Origin: Cucumis sativus
Lineage: Eukaryota; Streptophyta; Magnoliopsida; Cucurbitales; Cucurbitaceae
Reading direction: 5' to 3'
DNA length: 64,000 bases
NCBI RefSeq assembly: GCF_000004075.3
Contig: NC_026659.2
Span: 15,332,272 to 15,396,271 of the forward strand
Of this stretch, positions 23,407-35,213 are shown piece after piece. The notes under the pieces are model-generated. The model was not told where the DNA came from and made no database searches. It was given only the letters and a program-made list of their open reading frames with translations. A program made the position numbers and the translations under genes. How positions within the stretch are numbered: the first letter of the stretch is position 1; every line of letters begins with the position of its first letter.

Positions 23407-25908
23407 ATGAACTTGATTCCACAATTCACTTTTGACACAAATCATCGATGTGAGGTGTGTGTGGAATCAAAGATGACTAAAGCACCTTTTCATTCAACTC
23501 ATAGAATTACCAAACCTTTAGAGTTAATTCATAGTGATATTTGTGACTTGAAATTTGTGAAAACTAGAGGTGGAAAAAAGTACTTTATTACTTTTATCGA
23601 TGATAGCACAAGATATTGTTATGTTTATCTGCTAAAAAGCAAAGATGAGGCAATTGAAGTGTTTAAACTTTATAAAAAAGAGGTTGAAAATCAACTTAGC
23701 ACAAAAATTAAGGCAATAAGAAGTGATCGAGGTGGCGAATATGGTCCTCCTTTTGAACAATTTTGTTCAGAACATGGCATTATTCACCAAACTACTGCTC
23801 CTTACTCACCTCAATTCAATGGAATTGCTGAACGCAAAAACCGAACACTTAAGAAAATGATGAACGCAATGCTTATAAGTTCAGGTTTACCCCAAAATTT
23901 GTGGGGAGAAGCTTTGTCAACAGCAAATTATTTATTAAACAGAATTCCTCATAAGAAGTCACAAAATATTCCTTATGAAAAATGGAAAGGAAGAAAACCT
24001 TCATATAAATTCTTAAAAGTATGGGGGTGCCTAGCAAAGGTTGTTGTGCCTAAACTTAAAATGGTTAAAATTGGACCAAAAACTGTTGATTGCATATTCA
24101 TTGGCTATGCTAGTAACAGTTGTGCATATCGATTTATAGTTCATAAATCAGATATTTCAGATATACATGTTAATACAATCATGGAATCAAGGAATGCAAC
24201 ATTCTTTGAGAATATTTTTCCTCATAAAATGTTTTGTGAAGCAAGGTTACAAAAATGTTCGTTTGATGCTATAACGAGTGAATCTCACAATAGATCAAAT
24301 GTTGAGTTAACGAACAATGAGGAACTCCGACGAAGTAAAAGGATGAGGATCTCAAAATCATTTGGGCCTGATTATTTAACTTATTTGTTAGAAAACGAAC
24401 CTCAAACATTTAAAGAGGCCATGTCCTCTCCTGAAGCTTCATATTGGAAAGAGGCTGTGAATAGTGAAATTGAGTCCATTATGCATAACCATACTTGGAA
24501 ACTAGTTGATCTTCCATTAGGAAGTAAACCACTTGGTTGCAAGTGGATTTTCAAACGGAAATTGAAGACCGATGGGTCAATAGATAAATATAAAGCAAGA
24601 CTTGTCGCTAAAGGTTACAAGCAACAAGAAGGACTTGACTATTTTGATACATACTCACCAGTTACTCGAATTACTTCCATTCGCATGCTCATAGCAATAT
24701 CAACTTTGCATGGATTTGAGATACATCAGATGGATGTCAAGACAACATTTTTAAACGGTGTGTTAGATGAAGAGATCTACATGCAACAACCCGAAGGGTT
24801 TGTTTCTTTAGGTCAAGAAAAGAAAGTCTGCAAGTTAATTAGGTCTCTTTAGGACTAAAACAAGCATCGAAACAATGGCATGAAAAATTTGACAGTGTAA
24901 TGATGGCCAATGGGTTTAAAATCAATGAATGTGACAAATGTGTATACGTCAAAAGCAATGAGCATGACCATGTCATTGTGTGCTTATATGTTGATGATAT
25001 GCTAATTATAGGTAGCAATATCAACATTATTAAGAAAACCAAACAAATGTTGGCCAATAAATTTGAGATGAAAGACATGGGTGTCGCAGATGTTATTCTA
25101 GGGATCAAAATTTTTAGAACCCCACAAGGGTTAGTGTTATCTCAATCACATTATATTGATAAAATATTGAAGAAATATACAAGACATGAAATTGTGATTG
25201 CAAAGACCCCAATTGATGGAAGTCTCCATTTCAGTAAAAATAATGGAGATAGTATAGCACAATTAGAATACTCTCGCATCATTGGTAGTTTGATGTACAT
25301 CATGAGTTGTACACGTCCTGATATAGCGTATGCAGTAAGCAATTAAGTCGCTATACAAGTAATCCAGGTCATGATCATTGGAAAGCTACCTTGAGAGTTT
25401 TGGGATACTTAAAGCATACTAAAAATTATGGAATACACTATACTCGATATCCTGCTGTACTTGAAGGCTATAGTGATGCCAATTAGATATCGAGCACTAA
25501 AGACTCCAAATCCACCAGTGGTTACATTTTTACCCTTGGAGGCGGGGCTGTTTCTTGGAAATCTTCCAAACAAACATGTATAGCACGATCCACAATGGAA
25601 TCTGAATTTATAGCCTTAAACAAGGCTGGAGAAGAAGCAGAATGACTTCGAAATTTTTTTTGGAAGATATTCCTAATTGGTCTAAACCAGTGCCTGCAAT
25701 ATGTATACATAGTGATAGCCAGACAGCTATTGGAAGGGCACAAAATATGATGTATAATGGTAAGTCTCGACATATACGACAGAGACATAATACAATCAGG
25801 CAACTACTCTCTAGTGGAATTATCACAATTGACTTTGTGAGGTCAAAAGACAATATAGCGGATCCACTTACTAAAGGCCTAACTAGGGAGTTGGTTGAAA
25901 ATTCATAA
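23407..25908 (+). pseudogene. Copia pol: integrase, reverse transcriptase, RNase H (broken)
   Basis: Integrase core: CEVCVESKMTKAPFHST, HSDICDL, ITFIDDSTRYCYVYLLKSK, RSDRGGEY and the glutamate in NGIAERKNRTLK. Reverse transcriptase: CKWIFKRKLKTDGSIDKYKA, DVKTTFLNGVLDEEIYMQQP and the catalytic YVDDM at about 24,986. RNase H: the [14 protein letters not shown] region and [11 protein letters not shown]. Lesions visible: a frameshift near 24,847 before YGLKQ, a frameshift near 25,343, a TAG at 25,484-25,486, a TGA at 25,643-25,645 and a frameshift in the T-run just after it. The coding region cannot give an active polyprotein. Confidence 0.9.
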
Positions 25909-26505
25909 AAAAGAATGGGATTAAAGCCTATAATATAAAGTTATCTAGAGAGGCAACCTAACCTAGTTGACTGGAGATCCCAAGATCTAGGTTCAACGGG
26001 AAAACCGATCTCTAAATAACACAACAAGCACTGCATTAAAAGATTTTCCCATTTTACGAAGGATGAGGTAGTGCCAGTATAGTTTTAGGGTAAGCTTTAT
26101 GCTTTTAATGATTTTTGTTAGTGATATTTATTAACAAAAGAACATATACGATGTTCTGTACAAGAATCACCTATGTGAGTGTGAAGGGGCCGCTTCTGTG
26201 AGAATTTTTAAGGCAACATTCTCTAAAACACTCATGAGACCAGGCGGTGTTCAAGGCCAAAACGAACACAACCATGAGAACAAACTTTGTTATAACGAGA
26301 AGCTGTGTGATATCTATTGTTTTAGTTTACTCTAGAACGTTTGACAGTTCAAGACATCATGTTCACTGATTAACCAAGTAAACTCGATTGATTTTCACTA
26401 AGGAAAGTTCAAAGTTTATACTACTTATCCTCATGCAGGTTCTCCATTGGAAAATACCGAACGCTTATTTTCTCCCATTTGTCAACTTACCATTTATGGG
26501 GGGAT

Positions 26506-27004
26506 TGTTGGAATAAATGGTTATGATTCTTCATGAATGGATGTATCATGAGTGGATGCATCATTTCATGAAACGTTGGAATAAATGGTTATGTTTCTTC
26601 ATGAATGGATGCATCATGAGTGGATGCATCATTTCATGAACTAAAGGACATGACTTTTTGAATGGCCACAAAAAGTCTATAAATAAGTCATTTTGGTTGA
26701 GAGAAAATGACAGAGAAAAAATCATTTGTCTTAAAAAAACAAATTTCTCTCCATATCCACAATCTTGACGTTCGGTAGATTCACAAGGTTTCGTTTGTAG
26801 ATCTTCTATACGGGGTGCTACACTTAGAAGAAAGTTGATCTGTTCTATCGTGGGAGGCAATTACTCTAAATTCTCAAGCACTAGGGTGAGTAAATTTGTC
26901 TTAAGGAGACAATGTGAATTCGTTGAGCTCATATCTATAATTGTGTATGATTTTTCTATTCACTGTGATAATAATATACCTAGCAATTGATAATATGTAT
27001 AACA
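26506..27004 (+). repeat. 3' LTR of the Copia element
   Basis: 499 bases, TGTTGG...TATAACA. It carries the same internal 68-base tandem duplication as the 5' LTR. Confidence 0.93.
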
Positions 27005-27009
27005 GTATT

Positions 27010-27497
27010 TTAGTGGTGATGTGAGGGGAGAAATTGACATCTACACACAGACCCCTCTCAAGAATAATTGCCTTATTGGAGAAAGAAGTGGTGAACCTAT
27101 CTTGAAAGCATCCTTAAAGATAAACTTATGCCAGTCGTAGACGAGTTCATGAGCTTGCCAACTACTTAAGGCTTCTCTCTTTCCCTTACCAAAGTGTCAT
27201 ATGAAATTTGAACCGAAAGAACACAACTCATAGCAAGAAGGAAAAACACACTACACTTTCAAAATTCTATCTCACAAGAACAACAAAAACTCATCCCCAC
27301 CTACAATAAAATAATTCCAAGCATCAACACAATATTCAAACCAAAGCCTCCACATAAATTTGGCTCACACACAACAAATGAATCATGCACAACTTAATCC
27401 AAGAAATAATTAAGAGAAAATACATTGAATTCGGATGAGGGCTTCAAATGGTGAGAAGAACATCAATTTGCGACCAAATGGAGAGAAAAAAATCGAT
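27010..27497 (-). pseudogene. Upstream part of the plant-transposon ORF remnant and leader
   Basis: On the minus strand, stretches such as HKFIFKDAFKIGSPLLSPI and FLRGVCVDVNFSPHI (27,010-27,140) lead directly into the fragment at 20,400-21,257 once the Copia element and one copy of its gtatt duplication are discounted. Stops are present. The rest (27,180-27,497) is non-coding and continues at 38,604 beyond the CACTA element. Confidence 0.4.
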
Positions 27498-27519
27498 GTA
27501 CACTACTAGAAAAATAAGC

Positions 27520-27930
27520 TTTCTTGACGGTTGCTATTTTTCTTTCCTTACGTTTTTTTCAAAAAACGTCAAGAAAGATTTCATTTTTAATAAAAAAACG
27601 TCAAGAATTTTTCTGAAACATCATTCTTGACGTTTATTAAACGTCAAGAAAAAATAAATTTTTTCTTGACGTTTTTAAAACATCAAGAAATATCTATTAA
27701 TTTTTTGACGTTCTTAAAACGTCAATAAGCGTATGAATTCTTCATGCTTGACGTTTCTTAAACGTCAAGAATTTAAAATTTTACTTGACGTTTTAAAAAC
27801 GTCAAGAAATTTATAAAAAAATCCTTGACGTTTTGAAAAACGTCAAGAAATTTATAAAATATTCTTGACGGTTTTAAACGTCAAGACTATTGTAAAAATT
27901 GCTTGACGTTTTTAAAACGTCAATAATTTT
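27520..27930. repeat. 5' subterminal palindrome array of the CACTA element
   Basis: About nine units, most of them near-perfect palindromes of the form ttgacgttt-taaacgtcaa separated by 15-30 AT-rich bases. In CACTA elements such motifs are binding sites for the element-encoded TnpA-like protein; here that role is inferred from the family. Confidence 0.85.
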
Positions 27931-28930
27931 AAAAATTGTTTAATGGAAAAGAAAACAAGTTAAGGAGGAAAAAGGGATTTGGGGTTTCTTCTTGGGAAAT
28001 TGACAAAAATAGGCCAAAAATGGGGTATAAATAGAGTTTTAGGATTGATTGTAGAAAAGTTGAGATTTAGGATAAATTGGAGGTGAAATGACGAAAATAC
28101 CCTCTTTTAATTTTAATTCACATTTGCTCTTCTCTTCTTTTCCAACCCCTCTCTCTCTCTCTTCAATGTCATTCACCTGAAGAAAAAAACAGAATTGCGA
28201 ACGCAGCCTTCTTCTCCTCTCCTCATAGATTACGTAAAGGGAAAAAAAAAGAAGAATCCTTCTCTTGCAGTCTCATAGATTACGTAAAGAAAAAAGAAGC
28301 ATTTCTCCTCCTTCTCATAGATTATGTAAAGGAAAAAGAAAAAAGAAAAACTCATTTGCGATTCTTCTCCTCTCTCAAAAGTTTGTCAACTTTCCGCTTT
28401 ACTCCGGTGTCGTTCATCATCTACTCCGGCGAACATCTCACGCATTGTGGTTTGTTTTAATTTTTAAATCCGAATCTGAATTGTGTTGTGTTATATGTAT
28501 ATATATTTTTGCATCTTAAATGTATAAATCAAATATTATTTTTTATTGTTTCAAGTTGATTTAGGGTTGATTTAAGGTTGCTTTATAGATGTTTCAAATG
28601 ATGTTAGCAATTTATCATTATTATTATTTTATCTCGCAAACATCTGGTAGACATCTCGCAAACATCTCGCAGACATCTTGCAGGTTCTTAAATTGAAATG
28701 TTTAATCTGAAATGAATTGATTTAGGGTGACTTTTAGCTATTGTTTTTTGTATCTCGCAATATCCTAAACATTTTGTAGCTGTCAAGATCGTAAACATGT
28801 AGGGTGTGACTATGCACGTTTTATTTAGTATTTACCTACTGTTTTTTAATAAACTTTGTTTATGTGATATGTCAAATGCTAACTTCAAATCATTTTTTGC
28901 AGCAATTGAAAAGTATAAGGTGGTTTAAGG

Positions 28931-30402
28931 ATGTCACATATTCCCATGTTAGTGCGTTACGGTGGTATGTGGGATGAGAGGCGAAGAAAATACGAAGGAG
29001 GCATGTTAAAAGGCATCGTTGTCAGTAAAGAAATAACACATAAAGATTTACAGGCAGAATTATATGACCTTGCAGAAGTTGACCCTTCAAAGTTCGACGT
29101 AATGATAAGATGCATATATGAGATAAAAGTGGAACACGAAGCTCCTACATTTGAGTTAAGCAATGACCGTGATTTGAAGTTTTATCTTCTTAGTGAAAAT
29201 CCATTAAAGGTCCCTTTATACGTCTCATTTGAGCCTAAAAGTAATCAAAGCAAAAAAGTGTTAAGCAAAGATTACAATTCAGTATCTGGCAGCAACCAAG
29301 CTCATAACTTAAACCCTCATCCTCCAATTGTAATGGATACATTAAATGAGAATGAAGTCCATGTTCGTGAAGTTGAAGTTGGCTTGTGTGATAACGTGAT
29401 AGGGACCACTTCGGCTATATGGGAATCATATGAGTCATATGATTCGAAAGATGAGACTTTTACATGGGAGCCAGTAGAGATGAATAGTGAATCATTTGAC
29501 ATCCCACAACATAGAGATGGTCCTACAAAAGATTGCAAAGGAAAATCTAAAGTTCGTTACAGCTCTTCTAGCCAAAAGTTGAAGACAGACATGAATGATT
29601 GGTCCGAAGAAAGCTCTACAAGTGAGGAGTTTGATGTAGGACAAATATTTTTTTCCAAAAAAGATTTGTCAATGAGATTAAGTGTCTTGGCAATGAAAAA
29701 AATTTTCAGTTTGTAGTAAAAAAGTCTACAAAAGAGGTTCTCTTTGTTAGATGCATTGACAACAAGTGTGGTTGGAGACTGCGAGCGATGAGATTGAAGG
29801 ATTCAAATATATTTAAGATTAAAAAGTATGTCAAAGTTCATTCGTGTTCTCTTGACGTTTTGAATCGTGACCATAGGCAAGCAAAATCTTGGGTTGTTGG
29901 AGAATTAATAAAGTCAAAGTTCAAGGGAGTCGGTCGTCTATACAAACCGTGTGATATCATAGAAGACATGAGGCAAGACTATGGCATAAATATGAGTTAT
30001 GAAAAAGCATGGCGCGCTAGAGAAAATGCGTGAACGAACGAGTGCGCGGGTGTCCTGAAGAGTCATATAATCTATTGCTTAGATATGGTGAAGCTCTCAA
30101 ACTTGCAAATGTAGGTACAATATTTCACATGGAACTTGAAGATAATCGTTTCTTCAAATATCTTTTTATGGCTGTTGGTCCATGTGTTCGAGGATTCTTA
30201 AACTGCATTAGACCGGTTATAGTCATGGATGGAACATTCCTTAAGAACAAATATCGGGGTCAGTTGATAGTTGCTGTTTGCTTGGATGGTAACAATCAAA
30301 TTTATCCTCTTGCCTTTGGAGTGGTGGACAGAGAAACAGATGCTTCAATACAGTGGTTCTTAGAGAAATTGAAAGGTGCAATAGGAGAGGTGCCTAATCT
30401 AG
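28931..30402 (+). pseudogene. MURA-like MULE transposase, truncated
   Basis: The ATG at 28,931 follows a likely leader intron ending TTTTTGCAG at 28,903. The N-terminal part (VRYGGMWDERRRKYEGGMLK) is the PB1-like/leader region of these transposases. The MuDR DNA-binding region follows (FVRCIDNKCGWRLRAMRLKD, VHSCSLDVLNRDHRQAKSWV). The catalytic domain starts at RPVIVMDGTFLKNKYRGQL with the first DDE aspartate. It stops after GAIGEVPNLG, so the second aspartate and the glutamate are missing. Frameshifts are seen at the A-run near 29,700 and at a gaacgaac duplication near 30,030. It cannot be an active transposase. Confidence 0.9.
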
Positions 30403-32120
30403 GCTCCTCCGAATGAATATGAACCTTCTTATCCAACTCATCCATTGTGTCATCCTCCGTGCGGTTTGCTTCGACACCCTATGGAAGGTCAAAATGCATT
30501 ACTAAGGATAAAGCATTAGTAAGGATGATTTTCACCCCACTACAGAACTTTGATTCCTAACCTGCTTTTGACGTTCAACATGTTTCACCCCATCACTTGT
30601 GTCATCCTCCTTGGGCATCCTCAACCAAGAAGGTGTACCGGGTGTGTCAACATCTTCGGTCTGGGCATCATGACCTTCAACTCCCGTGCAGTCTCCTTCT
30701 TCACCCTTTGGAAATGTCAAAATGTATTGGTAACGTTAAACAAACTTTGAAAATGTTAAACAAACTTTGATTCCTAACCTTTTTTTGAACTTCAAGGTGT
30801 TTCAATATAGTCGACAGCATTGATTTTAGGCTTTCACGTTCATTCTCGAGAACCGCTACTCGATATTTGAGTTTTCGAACAACTTCTTTCATCTTAGACT
30901 TCCACTTCTTCTTTTTCTTACTCTTTTTGCAGTCATTGTCATCATTACTAGCTTCTCCTGGTCGTTTTGAATCACCATTCTTCTCAGAAACGGTGTTATA
31001 TGGATGAGTTTTCTCAACAAGTTCCCCTGAAGACATTCTTAGATGCTCCTCCTCTTCAGGCATCATCTCAATTACCACGTTAATTAAGAACTACAAAGTG
31101 GAAATGTAGTTAGTTAGTCAAAACATAAAGGAACAAAGTCATGCATTCGGTAAGTTACTGTTTGTTGATACTTACCATTGGTGAGTCAAACACCTGCCTC
31201 TGTAGGACATGAGACTTCGGCGATAGTTCGCACACCCACCTCAGCATTCGTGGTATTGCATCGTTGCTTACTTTATGTACACCACATTCAGTGATGGTTG
31301 GTATAGACTCATATGCCCAAACCTATTCCATGTTCAACAAAACAAGTTTAGCAAGTGTCCCAAGATATATGTATATATAAATATGTGCATAGGAAGTAAA
31401 GTAACATACCTGTAACGCCTGCGGAAATCCCATGACAGTATATTTTGTCTTAGTTGATTTATTCTTTCCCTTGGCATGTTGCATGTCCAAGGCTCGTTTT
31501 AAGGCAGAAAGTGTACGTCCAAAAACCAACCCTCCCCAATCGTAATTGTTAAATGTGGTCCAATCATCTGCAATCCTAAATAAAGTTCGGTCCACTTTCG
31601 TCCGCCTATCTTTTCCTAACAATGACATCTCTATAAAGTAAACTAGAGCTAATTTAACTATGTCATCGTCATCGTCATCCCCCTCGTATTCCACAAATGT
31701 GTCCTCTAAGTCACTTATATAAATACACTTTTTTTGTTCGAAGAACTTCTCCAACAACCTACTATTCCCAACCAAATCAATAGGCTCTGGTTGAGAACTC
31801 CATAGACCCGTCATCATATTAAATTCTCTCCTTCCAAAACTGCACACGACTTCTCCTATCTTGAAACTTATGTGATCAACCCTTTCATCTTCCACCTCTC
31901 TTAACAATAAGTAGTGGATGAGCGGCCCATTAAAGATTATATTCAGATCCAAAAAGTGGCCGAACTTTGTATTTCTAAATAAGGTTAATTGATCCGGTTT
32001 CAATTTAGCCTTTATTGTACGTGTACTGTTTTCTAAATGTGCTAAACTACTTACTATAGACTGAAAATGATGAGCAGGGTCAATCTTGTACATGGGACCG
32101 TTAGTTGATGTCGAAGCCAT
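30400..32120 (-). pseudogene. DUF1985/Ulp1-like MULE gene, lacking the protease domain
   Basis: The ATG at 32,120 starts exon 1 (32,120-31,410) with the DUF1985 domain: LTLFRNTKFGHFLDLNIIFN, LIHYLLLREVEDERVDHISF and VVCSFGRREFNMMTGLWSSQ. It ends GFPQALQ before a GTATGT donor. Exon 2 (31,322-31,176) gives VWAYESIPTITECGVHKVSN to QRQVFDSPM before GTAAGT. Later exons encode a lysine-rich, heptad-containing stretch (KYRVAVLENERESLKSMLST, about 30,780-31,070) and an acidic stretch (30,550-30,720), the latter followed by a similar unit. In intact relatives the C-terminus is a Ulp1-type cysteine protease with H-D-C residues; here the gene meets the transposase fragment near 30,400 and that domain is absent. 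Confidence 0.85.
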
Positions 32121-32200
32121 ACTGAGACCTGCATAAAAAAAAAAAACTAATTAAATATAATTGCATAAGAGACTTACTTAACATGGATGCACTAGCATCT

Positions 32201-34059
32201 TGGGACTTCTACTCAAAATTTTGGAAGGTGAGAGATAGGTGCTGATAGGTGAGAGATGATGAAAAACTTCAAGGCAAAGTTGCTAAGTCTAATAGAATTG
32301 CTAACCCTATAGCCTTAACACCTAGTAGACTAGCTAAACATGCATTCTAAACCGTTTAGGAAGTTTACACTCTTATATTGGGACTTCTACTCAAAATTTT
32401 GGAAGGTGAGAGATAGGTGCTGATAGGTGAGAGATGATGGAAAACTTCAAGGCAAAGTTGCTAAGTCTAATACAATTGCTAACCCTATAGCCTTAACACC
32501 TAGTAGACTAGCTAAACATGCATTCTAAACCGTTTAGGAAGTTTACACTCTTATATTGGGACTTCTACTCAAAATTTTGGAAGGTGAGAGATAGGTGCTG
32601 ATAGGTGAGAGATGATGGAAAACTTCAAGGCAAAGTTGCTAAGTCTAATACAATTGCTAACCCTATAGCCTTAACACCTAGAAGACTAGCTAAACATGCA
32701 TTCTAAACGGTTTAGGAAGTTAACACTCTTATATTGGGACTTCTACTCAAAATTTTGGAAGGTGAGAGATAGGTGCTGATAGGTGAGAGATGATGGAAAA
32801 CTTCAAGGCAAAGTTGCTAAGTCTAATACAATTGCTAACCCTATAGCCTTAACACCTAGTAGACTAGCTAAACATGCATTCTAAACCGTTTAGGAAGTTT
32901 ACACTCTTATATTGGGACTTCTACTCAAAATTTTGGAAGGTGAGAGATAGGTGCTGATAGGTGAGAGATGATGGAAAACTTCAAGGCAAAGTTGCTAAGT
33001 CTAATACAATTGCTAACCCTATAGCCTTAACACCTAGTAGACTAGCTAAACATGCATTCTAAACCGTTTAGGAAGTTTACACTCTTATATTGGGACTTCT
33101 ACTCAAAATTTTGGAAGGTGAGAGATAGGTGCTGATAGGTGAGAGATGATGGAAAACTTCAAGGCAAAGTTGCTAAGTCTAATACAATTGCTAACCCTAT
33201 AGCCTTAACACCTAGAAGACTAGCTAAACATGCATTCTAAACGGTTTAGGAAGTTAACACTCTTATATTGGGACTTCTACTCAAAATTTTGGAAGGTGAG
33301 AGATAGGTGCTGATAGGTGAGAGATGATGGAAAACTTCAAGGCAAAGTTGCTAAGTCTAATACAATTGCTAACCCTATAGCCTTAACACCTAGTAGACTA
33401 GCTAAACATGCATTCTAAACCGTTTAGGAAGTTTACACTCTTATATTGGGACTTCTACTCAAAATTTTGGAAGGTGAGAGATAGGTGCTGATAGGTGAGA
33501 GATGATGGAAAACTTCAAGGCAAAGTTGCTAAGTCTAATACAATTGCTAACCCTATAGCCTTAACACCTAGTAGACTAGCTAAACATGCATTCTAAACCG
33601 TTTAGGAAGTTTACACTCTTATATTGGGACTTCTACTCAAAATTTTGGAAGGTGAGAGATAGGTGCTGATAGGTGAGAGATGATGGAAAACTTCAAGGCA
33701 AAGTTGCTAAGTCTAATACAATTGCTAACCCTATAGCCTTAACACCTAGTAGACTAGCTAAACATGCATTCTAAACGGTTTAGGAAGTTTACACTCTTAT
33801 ATTGGGACTTCTACTCAAAATTTTGGAAGGTGAGAGATAGGTGCTGATAGGTGAGAGATGATGGAAAACTTCAAGGCAAAGTTGCTAAGTCTAATACAAT
33901 TGCTAACCCTATAGCCTTAACACCTAGTAGACTAGCTAAACATGCATTCTAAACGGTTTAGGAAGTTAACACTCTTATATTGGGACTTCTACTCAAAATT
34001 TTGGAAGGTGAGAGATAGGTGCTGATAGGTGAGAGATGATGGAAAACTTCAAGGCAAAG
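32201..34059. repeat. 178-bp tandem satellite array
   Basis: Unit starts (tgggacttctactcaaaatt) fall at 32,201, 32,379, 32,557, 32,735, 32,913, 33,091, 33,269, 33,447, 33,625, 33,803 and 33,981, an invariant 178-base step. There are ten full copies and a 79-base partial. Copies differ at only a few positions (cctagtagac or cctagaagac; aaaccg or aaacgg; gtttac or gttaac; two private changes in unit 1). The array is wholly inside the MULE, upstream of the DUF1985 gene, in its probable promoter side. No coding capacity. Confidence 0.98.
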
Positions 34060-35213
34060 GAAATGGTCTTTCAACAATGCAGCTTATGATAATGTCTTTA
34101 GAATACAATATTTAGAATGCATGTTTAGCACATATCTATTGTACTGGTAACTTTGCAGAGTTTATATGGGATACCAAATATATGTTCGAATTCAAGTTCT
34201 AAACTCCAAGGTATGGTTTTTCTATTATTACAGTACATTGCAAAGGAAATGGTTTTTCTTCCTAAAAACAGAATGGCTCCCACGGTTCTCTATGTCTGTG
34301 TGCATATGACATGCATTTCTTCTCCAAAATGTGCCAAAAACAAAAAACTCACATCTTAACAGACAACTTAAACAAACAAGATGGAATACTGTAATAATAA
34401 ATAAGCTACAACAGACTAACTCTAAAAAAAAAACTGAGATTTTATTACTCACTTGACTTCAAAGATGATGGATACGGCACTGCCAATGTAGAGGAGTGGA
34501 TAAGAAATGGAGAGGTCCGGTGAAAACAAACCTGAAATCGAAATGGATGGAAGTGGAGAAGCGTCCGCCGGAGATGAAGTCGAAATGGAGACCCGTGCAG
34601 AAGAAATGGAGACGTTCGGTGAACAAGTTGAAATCGGAAAATATAGCGGAGAGTCGTGAAGAAGAAATGGATGGAAGTGGAGAAGAAATGGACGGAAGAG
34701 AAAAACGTTCACCGGAGGCGGGAGAGAGTTGAAGAGGGTAACTGCAGACGCGGGAGAGTTCAAATGCGAGTTTACGTTTTTCTTTTTGAACGGCCTTCTG
34801 TCTTCGGGTTGAAGAAAAGGAAAAAGAAGAAAAGAGGAAGGAAAATAAAAGAGGGTATTTTCGTCATTTCACCTCCAATTTATCCTAAATCTCAACTTTT
34901 CTACAATCAATCCTAAAACTCTATTTCTACCCCATTTTTGGCCTATTTTTGTCAATTCCCCTTTCTTCTTCATCGCGCACACCCTATTTCATTTTAGATT
35001 TTCTTTTCCGTTTTTCCTTCTGCCCTAGCGCAATCGCCCCTCCTCATCTTTGTTCGTGTCTACGACCACCGCTCCAACCTCACGTCGGCAGTCTTTCTGA
35101 ATCGCCGTCGTCCCGTCAAGGTTGAAGTCGAAGAGCCAGTTCGCGTCGCGGGTCGTTTTCGCCGTCGTCCCCATTTCTTCAATTTCCTCCCCTCATTCTC
35201 ATTCTCTTCACCA

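Larger units (their letters stand above)
21258..27004 (+). mobile_element. Complete Copia LTR retrotransposon, coding-defective
   Basis: A 5,747-bp element with an exact 5-bp target duplication, gtatt, at 21,253-21,257 and 27,005-27,009. LTRs are 21,258-21,755 and 26,506-27,004, both TGTTGG...AACA and about 98% alike by eye. A polypurine tract, atggggggat, lies just before the 3' LTR at about 26,496-26,505. Gag, protease, integrase, reverse transcriptase and RNase H follow in Copia order between 22,012 and 25,908. No tRNA-iMet primer-binding site is seen after the 5' LTR. It is inserted in the minus-strand plant-transposon ORF remnant. Confidence 0.93.
27994..34961. mobile_element. Mutator-like element (Ulp1-bearing MULE), defective
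   Basis: A 6,968-bp element with terminal inverted repeats of about 115 bases (27,994-28,108 and 34,847-34,961, two mismatches by eye) and an exact 9-bp target duplication tttcttctt at 27,985-27,993 and 34,962-34,970. Gene content is a MURA-like transposase on plus and a DUF1985/Ulp1-like gene on minus, convergent. This arrangement is known for MULEs of the Kaonashi/CUMULE type. Both genes are truncated at one junction near 30,400. A 178-bp satellite array and three copies of a ctcatagattacgtaaag-containing unit (28,222-28,350) are also inside. It sits within the CACTA element. Confidence 0.93.

Noticed and set aside
27520..27930. Evenly spaced palindromes, considered as a CRISPR-like array
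   Set aside because: The context is a plant CACTA end, units vary, spacers are AT-rich and not unique; these are transposase-binding subterminal repeats.
32201..34059. Satellite considered as a centromere core
   Set aside because: The array is only 1.9 kb and lies wholly between MULE inverted repeats with an exact target duplication, so it belongs to the transposon.
34449..34916. Frames in the right subterminal part of the MULE
   Set aside because: They consist of reiterated gaaatggatggaagtgg-type sequence and lie upstream of the DUF1985 gene; more likely leader DNA than a gene.
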